DNA from: Trichomonas vaginalis G3 | Lineage: Eukaryota > Parabasalia > Trichomonadida > Trichomonadidae | NCBI RefSeq assembly: GCF_026262505.1 | Contig: NC_067206.1 | Location: 24,505,896-24,569,895, forward strand | Length of the DNA stretch: 64,000 bases | Direction of reading: 5' to 3' | Program-made: the position numbers and the translations under genes | Notes under the pieces: model-generated | What the model saw: the letters and a program-made list of their open reading frames with translations, nothing else | What the model was told of the DNA's origin: nothing | Database searches by the model: none | Shown: positions 62,860-64,000 of the stretch, piece by piece | How the letters are laid out: every line of letters starts with the position of its first letter | Numbering within the stretch: the stretch's first letter is position 1

Positions 62860-64000
62860 TCATCAATATTTCATCATATGAACTTCTATACTGTGGTGGT
62901 GTACCTATTGGATGATATTTTCAAACCTTCATCCGGTGTCCATGTCCAAATATGTAGTCCTAGTAAACCAAACCTGAGGAGGATTTGTCACCTTTGAACA
63001 GTAAGTGTCATTTTCACCCTGAATGATTGGATAAGCTTTCACTTGTACTGTAACTTGTGAGTTGAAAGTTTCTAATCCATCAAAGAATATACCCGCTTCC
63101 ATCACGTTGAACTGGAATAGTGCATAAGAATGAAGTTTGGTCTTTCCACGTTCTAGCTAATGGCGTGCCATATCATCATTCAGTGGTCTAGTTAATGAGT
63201 CCTCGTATTCTTCTGTGCATTCATTCACTCCATCTAAATCAGAAGCTTGAAGCATACGTGTAAAGAATATGTCGCCCACTGTGGTCATCGCTTGATCGGG
63301 GAAGTTTCTGGAATCTATAGTGACCTGAAGACCTCGAAGCATTGGATTTTCTAAAACCGTTCTTTGCATTGCATTCTTCGGAAATGTTAACACAACATCT
63401 GTAACATTATGAAGAGCGTATGAGAAATCTGAAGCTAATACCTTCAGGAGTGATGCAACCTCCATTTAGTGAACGAACGTCAATATGTTGAGCTGGAATC
63501 ATGAATGGATCTTCCTTACTGAATAAACGTGGTATTGCTTTAACTGATTCTTCAATTAAACCGTATCCTGGTGTAATGCATTTATCCTCTAAAACTTCCA
63601 TCTTTGTGCATGAAATAATAACATCATCAACTGTTGCGTCAGCAGATGTAGCGGCTAAGCTTGTAATAATTTGGCAGGAAGTCCGATTTGTTGGAATTTG
63701 CGATCAATATTTATAAACATGATTCATAATCTTTTCATAATTTTCATCAGTTATCTTTTCATAAACGTAATTTTTGTAAATCAGCAACTCTTAACGGGTC
63801 AACCTGACAAAATACTAAATATCCTGAAAACATAATATTTAAGAATGATATCACCAAATGATTTAGGATAATCATCGAACGCCTGAAATTCTAACAAATC
63901 ATTTACCGGAAAATCATATCAAAAGTGATATCACTTCTTCATTTGCGTTCTTGAAAACTTCTGAGGGTCAATATATTTACCACATACTGAGTTATCATAT
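62860..64000 (-). pseudogene. Major capsid protein (Polinton type), broken, partial at window edge
   Basis: Read minus from the window edge, changing frame several times. Segments include 'FPVNDLLEFQAFDDYPKSFG' (about 63850-63915), 'MEVLEDKCITPGYGLIEESV' (63601 down), 'VTDVVLTFPKNAMQRTVLEN' (about 63400) and 'FNVMEAGIFFDGLETFNSQV' (about 63100). These follow the DDYP...FP..NP...FDGL order seen in hexon-like capsid proteins of Polintons. Several shifts and stops make it inactive. The sequence is not similar by eye to the capsid protein of element 1, showing that the two elements belong to different families. Confidence 0.6.

Larger units (their letters stand above)
46900..64000. mobile_element. 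Maverick/Polinton element 2 (right end outside the window)
   Basis: PolB with its upstream partner, integrase, tail fibre, virion-type proteins, packaging ATPase and capsid gene fragments occur in order from the left. Base composition is more AT-rich than element 1 and proteins are only distantly related, so it is a different family. It is interrupted at 54.2-57.9 kb by a repeat-bounded module related to sequences in element 1. The capsid and ATPase genes are broken; PolB and the fibre are intact. Confidence 0.85.

Noticed and set aside
1-64000. Other trichomonad genera (for example Tritrichomonas) as the source
   Set aside because: Not excluded, only judged less likely from ankyrin style and initiator form; no marker gene in the window decides it.

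Overview
The window looks like a contig from a trichomonad protist, most probably Trichomonas vaginalis or a close relative. The evidence is an AT-rich genome with no spliceosomal introns seen, eukaryotic housekeeping genes (proteasome Rpn2, SRP68, an R-SNARE, a Gcn5-type acetyltransferase, a Lcp5/neuroguidin-type nucleolar protein), trichomonad-style ankyrin proteins with 'HLEVVKYLIS.GADKEAK' repeats, and start codons preceded by TCAYTTTT-like initiators. The species call is inference; no rRNA or other marker gene is present.

Layout. (1) 1 to about 23.3 kb: most of a Maverick/Polinton (virus-like giant DNA transposon). It has a major capsid protein, a penton-like minor capsid protein, an SF3 helicase, an HNH nuclease, a packaging ATPase, a shortened PolB, a retrovirus-type integrase, a bacteriophage-like tail fibre, small virion-like proteins and a DNA adenine methyltransferase. 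Many genes carry single-base frameshifts, so this copy is decaying. Two foreign-looking blocks sit inside it: a single-gene unit with about 50-bp inverted termini (9.68-10.79 kb), and a visibly GC-richer block of small genes (10.8-14.7 kb) with host-like TCAYTTTT initiators.

(2) 23.4-46.9 kb: a host block, with Rpn2, SRP68, a repeat-rich protein, an HTH protein, the SNARE, an ankyrin protein, Lcp5/neuroguidin, a coiled-coil protein, Gcn5 and a second ankyrin protein. The gene-poor stretches hold a fold-back (MITE-like) element in two copies, relics and dispersed motifs.

(3) 47.0-64.0 kb: a second Maverick of a different family, running off the right edge. It has a full-domain protein-primed PolB with an embedded HNH motif, a frameshifted integrase, an intact phage-like tail fibre, virion proteins, and broken packaging-ATPase and capsid genes. 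Its 54.2-57.9 kb section is a nested, repeat-bounded module carrying a KilA-N gene and a second copy of the single-gene unit seen in element 1.

How it works together. Both elements encode replication (PolB, helicase), integration (integrase), packaging (FtsK/A32-like ATPase) and capsid and fibre proteins, i.e. an endogenous virus-like life cycle. Genes are packed head-to-head over 16-36 bp palindromic A/T start elements and tail-to-tail with overlapping or touching stops. The most unusual points are the phage-type fibre in both families, the shared single-gene inverted-repeat unit, the exonuclease-less PolB with an altered motif C, the HNH inserted in the other PolB, and the host-like promoter module.
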